Below are positions 27,198 to 35,584 of a stretch of DNA of 64,000 nucleotides, piece by piece (position 1 is the stretch's first letter; every line of letters begins with the position of its first letter). Under the pieces are notes generated by a model. It made no database searches, was not told the origin of the DNA, and saw nothing but the letters and a program-made list of their open reading frames with translations. Origin of the DNA: Caryophanon tenue (GTDB taxonomy: Bacteria; Bacillota; Bacilli; Bacillales_A; Planococcaceae); NCBI RefSeq assembly GCF_001700315.1, contig NZ_MASJ01000012.1:1-64000 (forward strand). Direction: 5' to 3'. A program made the position numbers and the translations under genes.

Positions 27198-28409
27198 TTA
27201 AAACGGCTTAAACTTCCCTTTTTTCGCTACAAGTGCTGGACCACCAATTAATAAGAGCGCTCGGTTATCAACAACCTTTTTAAGCGCTGCTGCTGGCTTA
27301 CCAACGAGTTTTTGTCCAAAAGGTGCACCAATTGCTGAGCTATGCCCAAGTGAGCACACAGCGCCTTTATCGCTATATACGAAATGCTCTAATGCTTCAC
27401 CATGCATTAGGTGACGAATATTTTTCGCAATTGTCACCGCTTGCTGCATCGCAATTTGTGCGGTTGGTGGATATGGACGCTCCGTTTCAGGATTTAAAAT
27501 AACTGCACAGTCGCCTACAATAAATACATCATCGTAGCCTGGTGCACGTAAATCTTCACGTACCATAATGCGTGCGCGGTTATTTTCAATACCGCTTGAT
27601 TCAATTAATGAATTTCCGCGTACACCCGCTGCCCAAATAACCGTACCCGCTTCAATAAAATCAAATGCATCCTCACCTGTTTTAATTTTCACACCCTCTG
27701 CTGTTGCTTCAACAACCGGTGTGCCAATTGAAAACTCAATTCCTTTTGACGTTAAATAATCTTTTGCATAAGCTACCAGTTGCTCATCAAAACCTGGTAA
27801 AACAGTCGGTGCTGCCTCTACACAAATGATACGTACTTTATCGTGTGGAATGTGGAACTCCTCACAAAGCTCAGGCACACGGTTCGCTAACTCCCCTAAT
27901 AGCTCGATGCCAGTAAAGCCTGCGCCACCAACAACAATTGTTAATTTCGTATCATCTTTTTCCTCGTCTTTTGCCCACGATGCAAATTGGTACTCAATAT
28001 GCTCGCGTACATTTCGTGCTGTATTTAAATCTGCAAGTGCTAACGCATGTTCCTTTAACCCTTTAATGCCAAATGTTTCGCCCTCGAAGCCTAAGCCAAT
28101 GACTAAATAATCATATGTAAGCTCGCCTTCTGTTGTCGCAATTGCTTTATTTGCGACATCAACATTCGTCACCGTTGCTTTTAAAAACTGTACGCCACCA
28201 CCAACAATATCCGTTACTGAATAGCTTGCTCGTTCTGGTGAAATGGTTCCCGCTGCTACCTCATGTAGCCACGTTGTTTCATAGTGATACTCGTTTTTAT
28301 TGACCAAAATAATATCTGCATGTTGTGTGCCCACGATTTTCTTGACGTTCACTGCTGTCGTTAAGCCACCATATCCTGCGCCTAAAATCACAATTTTTGG
28401 TTTTTTCAC
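27198..28409 (-). CDS. yumB: Type II NADH dehydrogenase (NDH-2)
   Basis: A 403-residue FAD/NADH flavoprotein. The FAD-binding GAGYGG is at 10-15 and the second Rossmann motif (GGAGFTGIELLGEL) at about 161-174; FIVGDCA near 294-300 binds the flavin. It would transfer electrons from NADH to menaquinone at the inner membrane without pumping protons. The closest named relative is B. subtilis YumB (406 residues) or Ndh. A second, shorter FAD protein of this class (yutJ) is 6 kb away. Confidence 0.88.
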   Translation of the reverse strand: MKKPKIVILGAGYGGLTTAVNVKKIVGTQHADIILVNKNEYHYETTWLHEVAAGTISPERASYSVTDIVGGGVQFLKATVTNVDVANKAIATTEGELTYDYLVIGLGFEGETFGIKGLKEHALALADLNTARNVREHIEYQFASWAKDEEKDDTKLTIVVGGAGFTGIELLGELANRVPELCEEFHIPHDKVRIICVEAAPTVLPGFDEQLVAYAKDYLTSKGIEFSIGTPVVEATAEGVKIKTGEDAFDFIEAGTVIWAAGVRGNSLIESSGIENNRARIMVREDLRAPGYDDVFIVGDCAVILNPETERPYPPTAQIAMQQAVTIAKNIRHLMHGEALEHFVYSDKGAVCSLGHSSAIGAPFGQKLVGKPAAALKKVVDNRALLLIGGPALVAKKGKFKPF

Positions 28410-28557
28410 TTCTCACAACCACCTTTTCATATTTTGCACTAAGTCAACTACTGTACTTAGCAAAAATTACTTTCAAGCATTTTCCTATAGTTTTATTCTA
28501 TTTGTTTCAATATGGTTTTTCAACTTATAGTCGTAATTTGCAAAAACAAAAGCAATT

Positions 28558-28626
28558 GAGACCAAAAGAAATATCCTTCAGCAACGACAACTGCTGAAGG
28601 ATATTTTTCTGCTTTTAGGTGCTACT
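28558..28626 (+). repeat. Dispersed ATATCCTTCAGC element, copy 3 (short form)
   Basis: 69 bases: GAGACCAAAAGAAATATCC, the perfect 15-base-pair hairpin (28570-28607, loop ACGACAAC), then TTTTTCTGCTTTTAGGTGCT, at which the similarity stops. It lies in the 400-base gap between the A-type carrier gene and the NDH-2 gene (28410-28811), which otherwise holds only a terminator at 28689-28742 and the unseen yumB promoter. Confidence 0.8.
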
Positions 28627-28688
28627 TATGAATCCATACTGAATTTTATAAACGTATACACGCTTCAAATAACACGACAAAAACAACA

Positions 28689-28742
28689 TAAAAAAGCCTC
28701 CTTCATTTGTGATGTTTTGCAACATACAAACCAAGAAGGCTT
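28689..28742 (-). terminator. Terminator of the A-type Fe-S carrier gene
   Basis: Minus-strand AAGCCTTCTTGG and CAAATGAAGGAGGCTT pair (with mismatches) across an A-T rich loop, followed by TTTTTT. Confidence 0.65.
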
Positions 28743-28811
28743 GGCGTACCCAGTTTGATCGCTGTGTACATACCGTATTCAGCTGTTATTTACAAGCCAC
28801 CCTCACAACTA

Positions 28812-29186
28812 TTACTCACAAGGTTGTGGCTCTGCTGGGCGTGCTGCTGCTTTAAAGCTTGTACCACAGCCGCAGTTCGCGATGGCATTCGGGTTGTCGA
28901 TTGTGAAGCCGCCACCCATTAATGATTGTTTGTAATCAATTTTTGTACCCGCTAAAATTGGTGCGTCTTCGCCAGCGACTACGATTTCTAAACCATGTTG
29001 ATTATCTAAAATGTCATCGTCATTTTTCTCTGTTGTGAATGACATGCCGTATGTTAAGCCGCTACAGCCTCCACCATTTACGCCAACACGTAAAAATGCA
29101 CCCTGCTCTTCGTTATGCTCCATCATTTCTTTAATGCGAAATGCTGCTGCTTCTGTAATGATGACTACTTGTTTTTCTACTGCCAT
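28812..29186 (-). CDS. yutM: HesB/IscA/ErpA family iron-sulfur cluster carrier
   Basis: A 124-residue A-type carrier. The three cluster-binding cysteines are present: C41 in GGGCSGLTYGM and C105, C107 in ANCGCG, in the usual C-x60-70-C-G-C spacing. It passes Fe-S clusters from the Suf system to target proteins. A short C-terminal extension (AARPAEPQPCE) carries a further cysteine. AAGGTGACC lies before the start. Confidence 0.92.
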   Translation of the reverse strand: MAVEKQVVIITEAAAFRIKEMMEHNEEQGAFLRVGVNGGGCSGLTYGMSFTTEKNDDDILDNQHGLEIVVAGEDAPILAGTKIDYKQSLMGGGFTIDNPNAIANCGCGTSFKAAARPAEPQPCE

Positions 29187-29346
29187 TACTGGTCACCTTC
29201 CTTTATATTCTTATTATCTATATTTGTGCGTGTTTTTTCAATTATTTCGTTCTAAATAGAAGAACTGTGTCTTTCGTTCTGATATAATATAACCACTAAT
29301 TCATTTCGTTAAGTAAGTAAAAACACACAAAAAGGAGGCGGCATAT

Positions 29347-30051
29347 ATGGAACTTTCTCCATACTATGAAAAGAAAGTGGATTGTCTGCACTGTAAACGT
29401 TCATTTAAATCATTGAAGGTTCGCAAAAATGCGATTCGCATTGCGTCAACAGATAGTGATTTTCGCCCAACGTATGTCGATACGTCGGTCAATGGTCTAT
29501 TTTATAATGTCTTCGTCTGTGAACATTGCGGTTATTCATTTACGGAAGACTTTACACCTTATTTCGCTCCAGGCGTTCTACAACAATTAAATGAACAAGT
29601 ATGTGCGCGCTGGATTCCGCATCACTTTAATGGTGAGCGTTCTACCCACCAAGCAATCCAATCCTATAAGCTTGCCTTCCTATGTGGTTCGATAAAAAAA
29701 GAGAAGCATATTATTTTAGCCGGTCTACTTTTGCGTTTAGCTTGGCTATATCGTGATTTACAAAACAAGCCACAGGAGCAACGTTTTTTACGTATGGCAC
29801 GTCAGCACTATAGCGATTCGTATTCAAATAGTGACTATGAAAAAATGCAAATGTCCGAAATGCGCGTGCTCTATATGGTTGCTGAGCTATCCTTCCGTCT
29901 CGGTGATATTGAACAAGCCACACGTTATTTCTCACGTATTATTGAGCGACAATCTATCGGTGGCGACGCCAAAATTGTTGACCTCGCCAAAGAACGTTGG
30001 GAAAAGGTTCGTGAAATTCGCGAGCGGCAACGTGCACAGCAACATGTATAA
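29347..30051 (+). CDS. DUF2225 family protein with a zinc-ribbon
   Basis: A 234-residue protein. Two CxxC pairs, C13-C16 and C58-C61 (VDCLHC and VFVCEHC), form a likely zinc ribbon; residues 90-220 are helical with TPR-like repeats (IKKEKHIILAGLLLRLAWLYRDL, YMVAELSFRLGDIEQATRYFSRII). This is the DUF2225 architecture. The function is unknown. AAAGGAGGCGG precedes the ATG. It is transcribed away from yutM. Confidence 0.85.
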   Translation: MELSPYYEKKVDCLHCKRSFKSLKVRKNAIRIASTDSDFRPTYVDTSVNGLFYNVFVCEHCGYSFTEDFTPYFAPGVLQQLNEQVCARWIPHHFNGERSTHQAIQSYKLAFLCGSIKKEKHIILAGLLLRLAWLYRDLQNKPQEQRFLRMARQHYSDSYSNSDYEKMQMSEMRVLYMVAELSFRLGDIEQATRYFSRIIERQSIGGDAKIVDLAKERWEKVREIRERQRAQQHV

Positions 30052-30053
30052 TC

Positions 30054-30093
30054 AAAGAGCTCTTCACAGTTTCGTTGTGAACAGCTCTTTTTT
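30054..30093 (+). terminator. Terminator of the DUF2225 gene
   Basis: AAAGAGCT-TTCACA pairs with TGTGAA-AGCTCTTT around TTTCGT, followed by TTTT. Confidence 0.85.
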
Positions 30094-30149
30094 CATTTCA
30101 ATACATTATGTCTATTTGGTACACTAACAATAAAAAGGAAGATTTCACC

Positions 30150-30476
30150 ATGCCAATTTACAATAAATTAGTACGCGATGGAATTTTAACAATCATTGAG
30201 CAAGATGGTCTACGTTATCATGCGAAAACACTTGAGCCACAAGAACATTTACACCATATTCAGCAAAAATTACTTGAAGAAGTGCAGGAACTTTCTGCAA
30301 CGACAACTACAAAAGAGGCGGTCGAGGAACTAGCGGACATTTTAGAGCTAATTCACGCAGCATTAATACGTTACGAAACATCCTTTGACGAGCTAGAAGC
30401 TGTACGCCTAACGAAAAAACAACAGCGAGGCGGATTTGAACAGGGTATTTATTTAATCGATGTGGAGGATTCTTAA
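30150..30476 (+). CDS. MazG-like nucleotide pyrophosphohydrolase
   Basis: A 108-residue all-helical protein beginning MPIYNKLVRDGIL, the usual start of small MazG-like/phosphoribosyl-ATP pyrophosphohydrolase-type proteins. The metal-binding acidic pattern is present: LLEEVQEL (about 41-48) and EELADILELIH (about 58-68). It should split a nucleoside triphosphate or related molecule into monophosphate and pyrophosphate. ATG 30150 is preceded by AAGGAAG; the longer frame upstream is unsupported. Its stop codon abuts the ATG of the helicase gene (TAAATG), so the two are one transcription and translation unit. Confidence 0.82.
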   Translation: MPIYNKLVRDGILTIIEQDGLRYHAKTLEPQEHLHHIQQKLLEEVQELSATTTTKEAVEELADILELIHAALIRYETSFDELEAVRLTKKQQRGGFEQGIYLIDVEDS

Positions 30477-32849
30477 ATGAAGCTCATTACAACAAATTTA
30501 GTGCATGACCTACAACAACTTAGTGACGATGCGACACATATTGCATGGGTAACGGCGTTCGCGATGAAGTCAGGCGTACAACTCATGCTGCCAACGCTTC
30601 AACGTGCGAGTGAGCAACAGTGTACCATTCAGCTACTAATTGGTGACTATTTAGCCATTACACAGCCAGATGCCCTTGAACTGCTGCTAACTGAATTGCC
30701 CCATGCAGAGTTACGCCTTTATGAAACATATGGACAAGCCTTTCATCCAAAAGCGTATTTATTTCAGCACCGTCAGACACAGCATGTCATTGTCGGCTCG
30801 TCAAATTTATCGAAGTCTGCAATGACAGCTGGTATTGAGTGGAATTTACATACTGTCGACGCTACTACGTTCGAACATGCGGTCGAGGAATTTCAACAGC
30901 TTTTTTATGCACCACAAACGGTACCGTTAAATACGATGACACTTGCTCAGTATCGCGAGCGTTATGAACGAGCGAATACAGTACGCCCTTTATCTAACGC
31001 TTGGAATGAAGCAGACGAAACAACGCTTATGTACGGCGCAACGTCCACACATGTGTCCTATACATATGAGCACGCTGAACCGCTTCCTGTCATTGCACCG
31101 CGCCCTGCGCAACAGCTTGCATTACAGGCACTATACGAGACTGTGACACAAGGCTATTCAAAAGCGCTCGTTGTACTGGCGACAGGTCTTGGTAAAACGT
31201 TTTTAGCCGCCTTTTTTGCACAGCGCTACAAACGTATTTTATTTGTCGCACACCGCGATGAAATTTTACAGCAAGCACATGAAGCGTTTTCGCTCATTTA
31301 TCCTGAACGGACGCGTGGCTACTTCCATCGTACCGAAAAGAATACAACATGCGATATCGTCTTTGCATCGATTTATACACTTAGTATGCCGACACATCTC
31401 CATAAATTTGATGCGCGTAATTTTGATTTAATCATCGTTGATGAATTCCATCATGCAGTAGCACCGACATACCAGCGACTACTCCAGCATTTTTCACCGC
31501 AATTTTTACTCGGTATTACGGCAACACCAGAGCGTACAGATAATAAAGATGTATATGCTTTATGTGATGGCAATGTCGCGATAGAAATCCACTTTTTAGA
31601 TGCCATTAGTAAGCAGTGGCTAAGTCCATTTCAGTATTACGGTGTGCGTGATAGGATTGATTATCGTTCGATTCGCTGGCTTGGGACGAAATATGACGAG
31701 CAACAATTAATAGACGCACAACAGCAGCATGACGTAGCACATGCCATTTTCCAAAAGTGGCAAATGTACAAACAAAGCCAGACGATTGGTTTCTGTTCAT
31801 CGGTTGCACAAGCTCGTTATTTAGCCCACTATTTTTCAGAGCAAGGCGTTCATGCGCGAGCATTAACAGGCACAGATGACTTACCTTACCGCCAACACAT
31901 ACGCCAACAGTTACGAGACGGTACCATTGATATTATTTTTACGGTCGATTTATTTAATGAAGGTGTTGATATTCCAACCGTTGATACACTCTTATTTGTG
32001 CGCCCTACAGAGTCACTAACGATTTACACGCAACAAATTGGGCGTGGCTTACGCTTAGCAGAAGGAAAATCACATTGTGTCATCATTGATTTTATCGGCA
32101 ATTACCGCAATGCTGAACGTAAATTACGCTTATTTTACCCAAATCTACAGCCGACTGAGTCGCTACCGATTAGCACATATACACAAATTGACGGCACAGC
32201 GTGTACATTACAGTTCGATTTAGAAGTGATTGATTTAATTGAGGAAATGACGAAAAAACAGCAATCGTATCGACAACAAATTATCGATGCCTTCTCTCAT
32301 TTACAAGCCGACCTTGGTACACGACCGAGCTATTTACACATGCATTTGTATAGCGGTTTTCGTGCGCTGAACTTAGCAAAAGAATTTGGTGGCTACTTTG
32401 CCTTTTTACATGCCATCGGACAACTATCTCCCAGTGAGCAACACATTTACGAGACGTACGCAGCATTATTAAAGGACATCGAAAAAACAGCGATGACAAA
32501 AAGTTATAAAATGGTGTTACTGCGTGCGATGTTACTGCGTGGCGAAACATTGTGGCACACAGCGATTGAAGCATCTGAAGTCGCTCCTTATTTTTCCGCC
32601 TATTTACAGCAAGCACCGCAGTCACATATTGATGTGATTGACCACCAACCGTCCAAAGTTCGTTCGTTAATTAAACGGATGCCGATGTCAACATGGGCAA
32701 AGAGCAGTAAAGGTCTTGTCCAGTTTGATGGCACGACCTTTTCATTCACGTCAACCATTGCTACAGAACATCAAGCAGTGCTATACGACTGGGTACAGCA
32801 AATTTGTGCATTCCGTTTGCATACGTATTTTGAAAAGAAAAGCATATAA
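30477..32849 (+). CDS. PLD-nuclease-like/superfamily 2 DEAD/DEAH helicase fusion
   Basis: A 790-residue protein. Residues 1-150 are a phospholipase-D/HKD nuclease-like domain: H90-x-K92 followed by GSSN (107-110). Residues 205-560 are an SF2 helicase core: Q-like region at 208-215, Walker A ATGLGKT (235-241), DEFH (322-325), ITATPER (347-353), FNEGVDIP (493-500) and QQIGRGLR (519-526). Residues 580-790 are helical and unrecognised. The plan is that of the SSL2/type-III-restriction-like helicases with an N-terminal PLD domain. It probably remodels or cuts nucleic acid; the biological role is unknown. No ribosome site is needed beyond GGAGG inside the upstream gene's end. Confidence 0.85.
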   Translation: MKLITTNLVHDLQQLSDDATHIAWVTAFAMKSGVQLMLPTLQRASEQQCTIQLLIGDYLAITQPDALELLLTELPHAELRLYETYGQAFHPKAYLFQHRQTQHVIVGSSNLSKSAMTAGIEWNLHTVDATTFEHAVEEFQQLFYAPQTVPLNTMTLAQYRERYERANTVRPLSNAWNEADETTLMYGATSTHVSYTYEHAEPLPVIAPRPAQQLALQALYETVTQGYSKALVVLATGLGKTFLAAFFAQRYKRILFVAHRDEILQQAHEAFSLIYPERTRGYFHRTEKNTTCDIVFASIYTLSMPTHLHKFDARNFDLIIVDEFHHAVAPTYQRLLQHFSPQFLLGITATPERTDNKDVYALCDGNVAIEIHFLDAISKQWLSPFQYYGVRDRIDYRSIRWLGTKYDEQQLIDAQQQHDVAHAIFQKWQMYKQSQTIGFCSSVAQARYLAHYFSEQGVHARALTGTDDLPYRQHIRQQLRDGTIDIIFTVDLFNEGVDIPTVDTLLFVRPTESLTIYTQQIGRGLRLAEGKSHCVIIDFIGNYRNAERKLRLFYPNLQPTESLPISTYTQIDGTACTLQFDLEVIDLIEEMTKKQQSYRQQIIDAFSHLQADLGTRPSYLHMHLYSGFRALNLAKEFGGYFAFLHAIGQLSPSEQHIYETYAALLKDIEKTAMTKSYKMVLLRAMLLRGETLWHTAIEASEVAPYFSAYLQQAPQSHIDVIDHQPSKVRSLIKRMPMSTWAKSSKGLVQFDGTTFSFTSTIATEHQAVLYDWVQQICAFRLHTYFEKKSI

Positions 32850-32850
32850 A

Positions 32851-32883
32851 AAAACCTTGAAGGAACTCATCCTTCAAGGTTTG
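32851..32883. terminator. Bidirectional terminator between helicase and nifU-like genes
   Basis: AAACCTTGAAGGA (32852-32864) pairs perfectly with TCCTTCAAGGTTT (32870-32882); loop ACTCA. Confidence 0.9.
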
Positions 32884-32891
32884 AATGTGTA

Positions 32892-33128
32892 TTAGAATAC
32901 TTGCTCTACTTCAATAATACCTGGTACTTCTTCTAATAATGCGCGTTCAATACCAGCTTTTAATGTGATTGTAGAAGATGGGCAACTACCGCATGCGCCT
33001 AATAAACGTAATTTAACGATACCGTCCTCGATGTCTACTAATTCACAGTCGCCACCATCACGTAATAAGAATGGGCGTAATTTATCTAAAACTTCTTGTA
33101 CTTGGTCTCTTTGTGCTGCTTCTGTCAT
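32892..33128 (-). CDS. yutI: NifU C-terminal domain protein (iron-sulfur scaffold)
   Basis: A 78-residue NifU-like domain with the paired cysteines C46 and C49 in GACGSCPSS, which hold a bridging [4Fe-4S] cluster in a dimer. It acts as a late scaffold or carrier for Fe-S clusters, like Nfu proteins, and is one of several Fe-S assembly genes in this window. AAGGAGTCGAGAG precedes ATG 33128. Confidence 0.9.
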   Translation of the reverse strand: MTEAAQRDQVQEVLDKLRPFLLRDGGDCELVDIEDGIVKLRLLGACGSCPSSTITLKAGIERALLEEVPGIIEVEQVF

Positions 33129-33213
33129 TTGTCTCTCGACTCCTTTCTTTATAATGATTATAATTGTAGATAAGAAAAAAATCCATTATTGAATACGAAA
33201 GGTTGGAATTTTC

Positions 33214-33543
33214 ATGACTATTACAGAACCAATCATTGAAATCTTTGGCGCAGACATCATTTGTGCTAGCTGCGTTAATGCCCCTTCTTCAAAAGATACG
33301 TACGAGTGGCTAGATGCTGCAATTCGACGTAAGTACCCGGAACAATCATTTATCATTCGCTACATTGATATTGAGAATGCCTTAACGGATGCGCGTGAGC
33401 AAGACTACGCAGCTCGTATTCAAGATGATGAATTTTTTTACCCGCTCGTATTAATTAACGATGAAGTAATTGGCGAAGGCTATATCCAGCTGAAGCCCGT
33501 GTTTTCAAAGTTAGAGGACCTTGGCTTTACAGCACCACAGTAA
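33214..33543 (+). CDS. yuzD: YuzD family disulfide-oxidoreductase-like protein
   Basis: A 109-residue thioredoxin-like protein (DUF1462). A CASC motif (C17, C20) lies in the first strand-helix turn, and YPLVLINDEVIGEG (about 82-95) gives the cis-proline-like loop. It is divergent from the NifU-domain gene, as in B. subtilis yuzD-yutI, which suggests a link with Fe-S or thiol chemistry; the reaction is not known. The start at 33214 has AAAGGTTGG upstream. Confidence 0.85.
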   Translation: MTITEPIIEIFGADIICASCVNAPSSKDTYEWLDAAIRRKYPEQSFIIRYIDIENALTDAREQDYAARIQDDEFFYPLVLINDEVIGEGYIQLKPVFSKLEDLGFTAPQ

Positions 33544-33673
33544 TGATAGGAGCTAGCGCTAAACATCATTTAGCCTATAGCATTATTGGTTGTACTTTTA
33601 TGGAAGCTAGGCGCGACTTCTGCAAAAGAAACGTCGCCCTTCATATAGCCAATTTATCAAAGAACGAACGAAA

Positions 33674-33995
33674 GAGGTTTGAACAGAACCTTATTTCTGA
33701 TGAAAATAAGTTCATTGAGATGATAAGAATTTGCTGGTGCGTCCCGACACAAGCGGCGACTTCTGCAGGAAAAGCAATGTTTTTCTGCGACGAGGTACCG
33801 CATGCGCATGCGCTTTTAATAGAGGAACATCTGCCAAAAACGCCACGTCGTGTGGCAAGGCAGATGTGACAAACATCGTGTTTGCCTCAAGCCATGCCTG
33901 CGAAACGCGTCCGCTATGTGGAGTAGCACCCAAAGCAGAAAAATATCCTTCAGCAGTTGTCATTGCTGAAGGATATTTCTTTTTGTACCAATCTC
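33674..33995 (-). repeat. Dispersed ATATCCTTCAGC element, copy 4 (full length)
   Basis: 322 bases from GAGGTTTGAAC (33674) to GTACCAATCTC (33995). Read on the minus strand it begins with the CCTTCAGCA hairpin (33944-33981), then GGTGCTACTCCACATAGCGG, then a branch hairpin whose arms are ACATCTGCC (33827-33835) and GGCAGATGT (33859-33867) with an inner GCCAC/GTGGC pair, then the GCGACTT-TCTGC region, and closes with TTTTCATCAGAAATAAGG. It lies between the converging ends of yuzD and yutJ. Bases 33544-33673 just before it hold no gene that I can support; a GGCGCGAC ... GTCGCC inverted repeat near 33610-33640 resembles part of the element. Confidence 0.85.
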
Positions 33996-34050
33996 TTTCG
34001 TCATTTTAGTGGTAGGTGTTCGTTTAAACGCCTGCCTCTTTTACATTGTA

Positions 34051-35121
34051 TTAGTTCGTATTTTGACGTTTGTACATCCATAATAAACCTGATTTCATTA
34101 AACGTGCAATACGGCCTGTTACTGTCGTATCTGCTAAGTGTACGAAACCTTGCTTTTTCCCTAGAGAGCCCATGAAGCCTTTTAGCTTAATTTCTGGCAT
34201 TTTCTCTGGTAATGGTTGGTTCATCCAACGTGCTTTTAATACTTTCACAACAACTTCGCCTTGCTCTTCTGCAAGCTGTGCAGTTGGTGCTAATGTTGAT
34301 GATGCACAGTCACCGATTACGTATACATGCTCATCATCTGGTAAGTTCATATATTGTGTTACAACTGGGCGGTTAAACTTATCTTTTTCCGCTTCCATAT
34401 CACGTACGATTTTCACTGGTTGTACACCAGCCGTCCATACGATTTCATCACACTTAATAATTTGGTCATGGTTATGCACTTCGCCTGGGCCTACAGCCGT
34501 TACGTTCGCTTTTGCAATTACTTCTACGTCATGCTTTTCAAACCATTGTTTAATGTATTCACTTAACTTCTCTGGGAAGTCACGTAAAATGCGGTGAGAA
34601 CGGTCAAATAATTTAATGTTTAAATCTGAACGACTTTCACGTAATTCACTTGCTAGCTCAATCCCACTTAAACCAGCACCGATAATGCCGACTGTTGAGC
34701 CTGGTGGTAAACCACATAATTTTTCAAACGTGCTACGCGCTTTTGCGATTGTTTGGATACTATGTGTGTATTCTGGCGCACCTGGTACACCATGGTATTT
34801 ATCTTCACAGCCTAAACCAATGACTAAATCATCATAATCAACGACTGTCCCGTCTGCTAATAATACTGTTTTTTCTTCACGATCAATTTTCACGATTTCC
34901 CCATAAACGTGCTTTAATCGTGCGTTATCTGGAAAGGCTACACGCACTTCCTTATCCGTTGATGTACCCGCAGCTAACGCATAAAATTCTGTTTTTAAGC
35001 TGTGGAATGGTGTGCGATCTACTAATGTAATTTGCACATCATTAGGTAAATTGTTTGGTAAAAGACGCAGTAAAACGCGCATATTACCATAGCCGCCACC
35101 TAATAATACTAAGTTTCGCAT
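34051..35121 (-). CDS. yutJ: NAD(P)/FAD-dependent oxidoreductase
   Basis: A 356-residue flavoprotein of the NDH-2-like class, close in length to B. subtilis YutJ (355). FAD motif GGGYGNMR at about 7-14; second Rossmann GIIGAGLSGIELASEL at about 146-161; YVIGDCASS (about 269-277) for the flavin. I chose ATG 35121 (MRNLVLL), preceded by GAAGGAG. It may oxidise NADH; the electron acceptor is not known. Position beside yuzB and yuzD is as in B. subtilis. Confidence 0.85.
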   Translation of the reverse strand: MRNLVLLGGGYGNMRVLLRLLPNNLPNDVQITLVDRTPFHSLKTEFYALAAGTSTDKEVRVAFPDNARLKHVYGEIVKIDREEKTVLLADGTVVDYDDLVIGLGCEDKYHGVPGAPEYTHSIQTIAKARSTFEKLCGLPPGSTVGIIGAGLSGIELASELRESRSDLNIKLFDRSHRILRDFPEKLSEYIKQWFEKHDVEVIAKANVTAVGPGEVHNHDQIIKCDEIVWTAGVQPVKIVRDMEAEKDKFNRPVVTQYMNLPDDEHVYVIGDCASSTLAPTAQLAEEQGEVVVKVLKARWMNQPLPEKMPEIKLKGFMGSLGKKQGFVHLADTTVTGRIARLMKSGLLWMYKRQNTN

Positions 35122-35278
35122 ATTGTTCTGTTCTCCTTCGAAATTCATTGTTCACTATATTGTAACAAAGCTCAAGTATGAGTATATAACATTGTGATAA
35201 CTTTCACAAGCGCTTTTACTTCTATTTGACGTAGAAAAAAAAACAGAGTAGCATAACGTATAGTGAGGTGAAAAATCC

Positions 35279-35515
35279 ATGAATCCAATGGTGGAATTTT
35301 GCATTACGAACTTGGCAAATGGTGCACAAGACGTATATGACAAACTAGAATTAGACCCTAATGTCGACGTGTTAGAATACGGATGTTTAAGCTTTTGTAC
35401 GGAATGTGCAGAAGGATTATATGCCGTTGTAAACGGTGACCTTGTAACAGGCAATGACGCAACCGATTTACTTCAAAATATTTATCAATATATCGAAGAA
35501 AACCCGATGTGGTAA
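35279..35515 (+). CDS. yuzB: DUF1450 family protein
   Basis: A 78-residue protein identical in length to B. subtilis YuzB. It has four cysteines (C7, C39, C45, C48) including CLSFCTEC, a possible metal or disulfide site. It is divergent from yutJ. The function is unknown. GAGGTG precedes ATG 35279. Confidence 0.88.
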   Translation: MNPMVEFCITNLANGAQDVYDKLELDPNVDVLEYGCLSFCTECAEGLYAVVNGDLVTGNDATDLLQNIYQYIEENPMW

Positions 35516-35526
35516 ATCGTTTACAC

Positions 35527-35583
35527 ATAAAAAAGCAACGGCGACATGACGTAGTAGTCTGTTCCCCGTTGCTTTTCTTTTTA
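35527..35583. terminator. Bidirectional terminator between yuzB and yutF
   Basis: AAAAGCAACGG (35531-35541) pairs with CCGTTGCTTTT (35566-35576); T run CTTTTT after it. Confidence 0.8.
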
Positions 35584-35584
35584 A

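Noticed and set aside
33543-33869. A 108-codon open frame on the plus strand
   Set aside because: It lies almost entirely in repeat copy 4 and the hairpin-rich sequence before it; it has no ribosome site of its own, no recognisable domain and an erratic composition.
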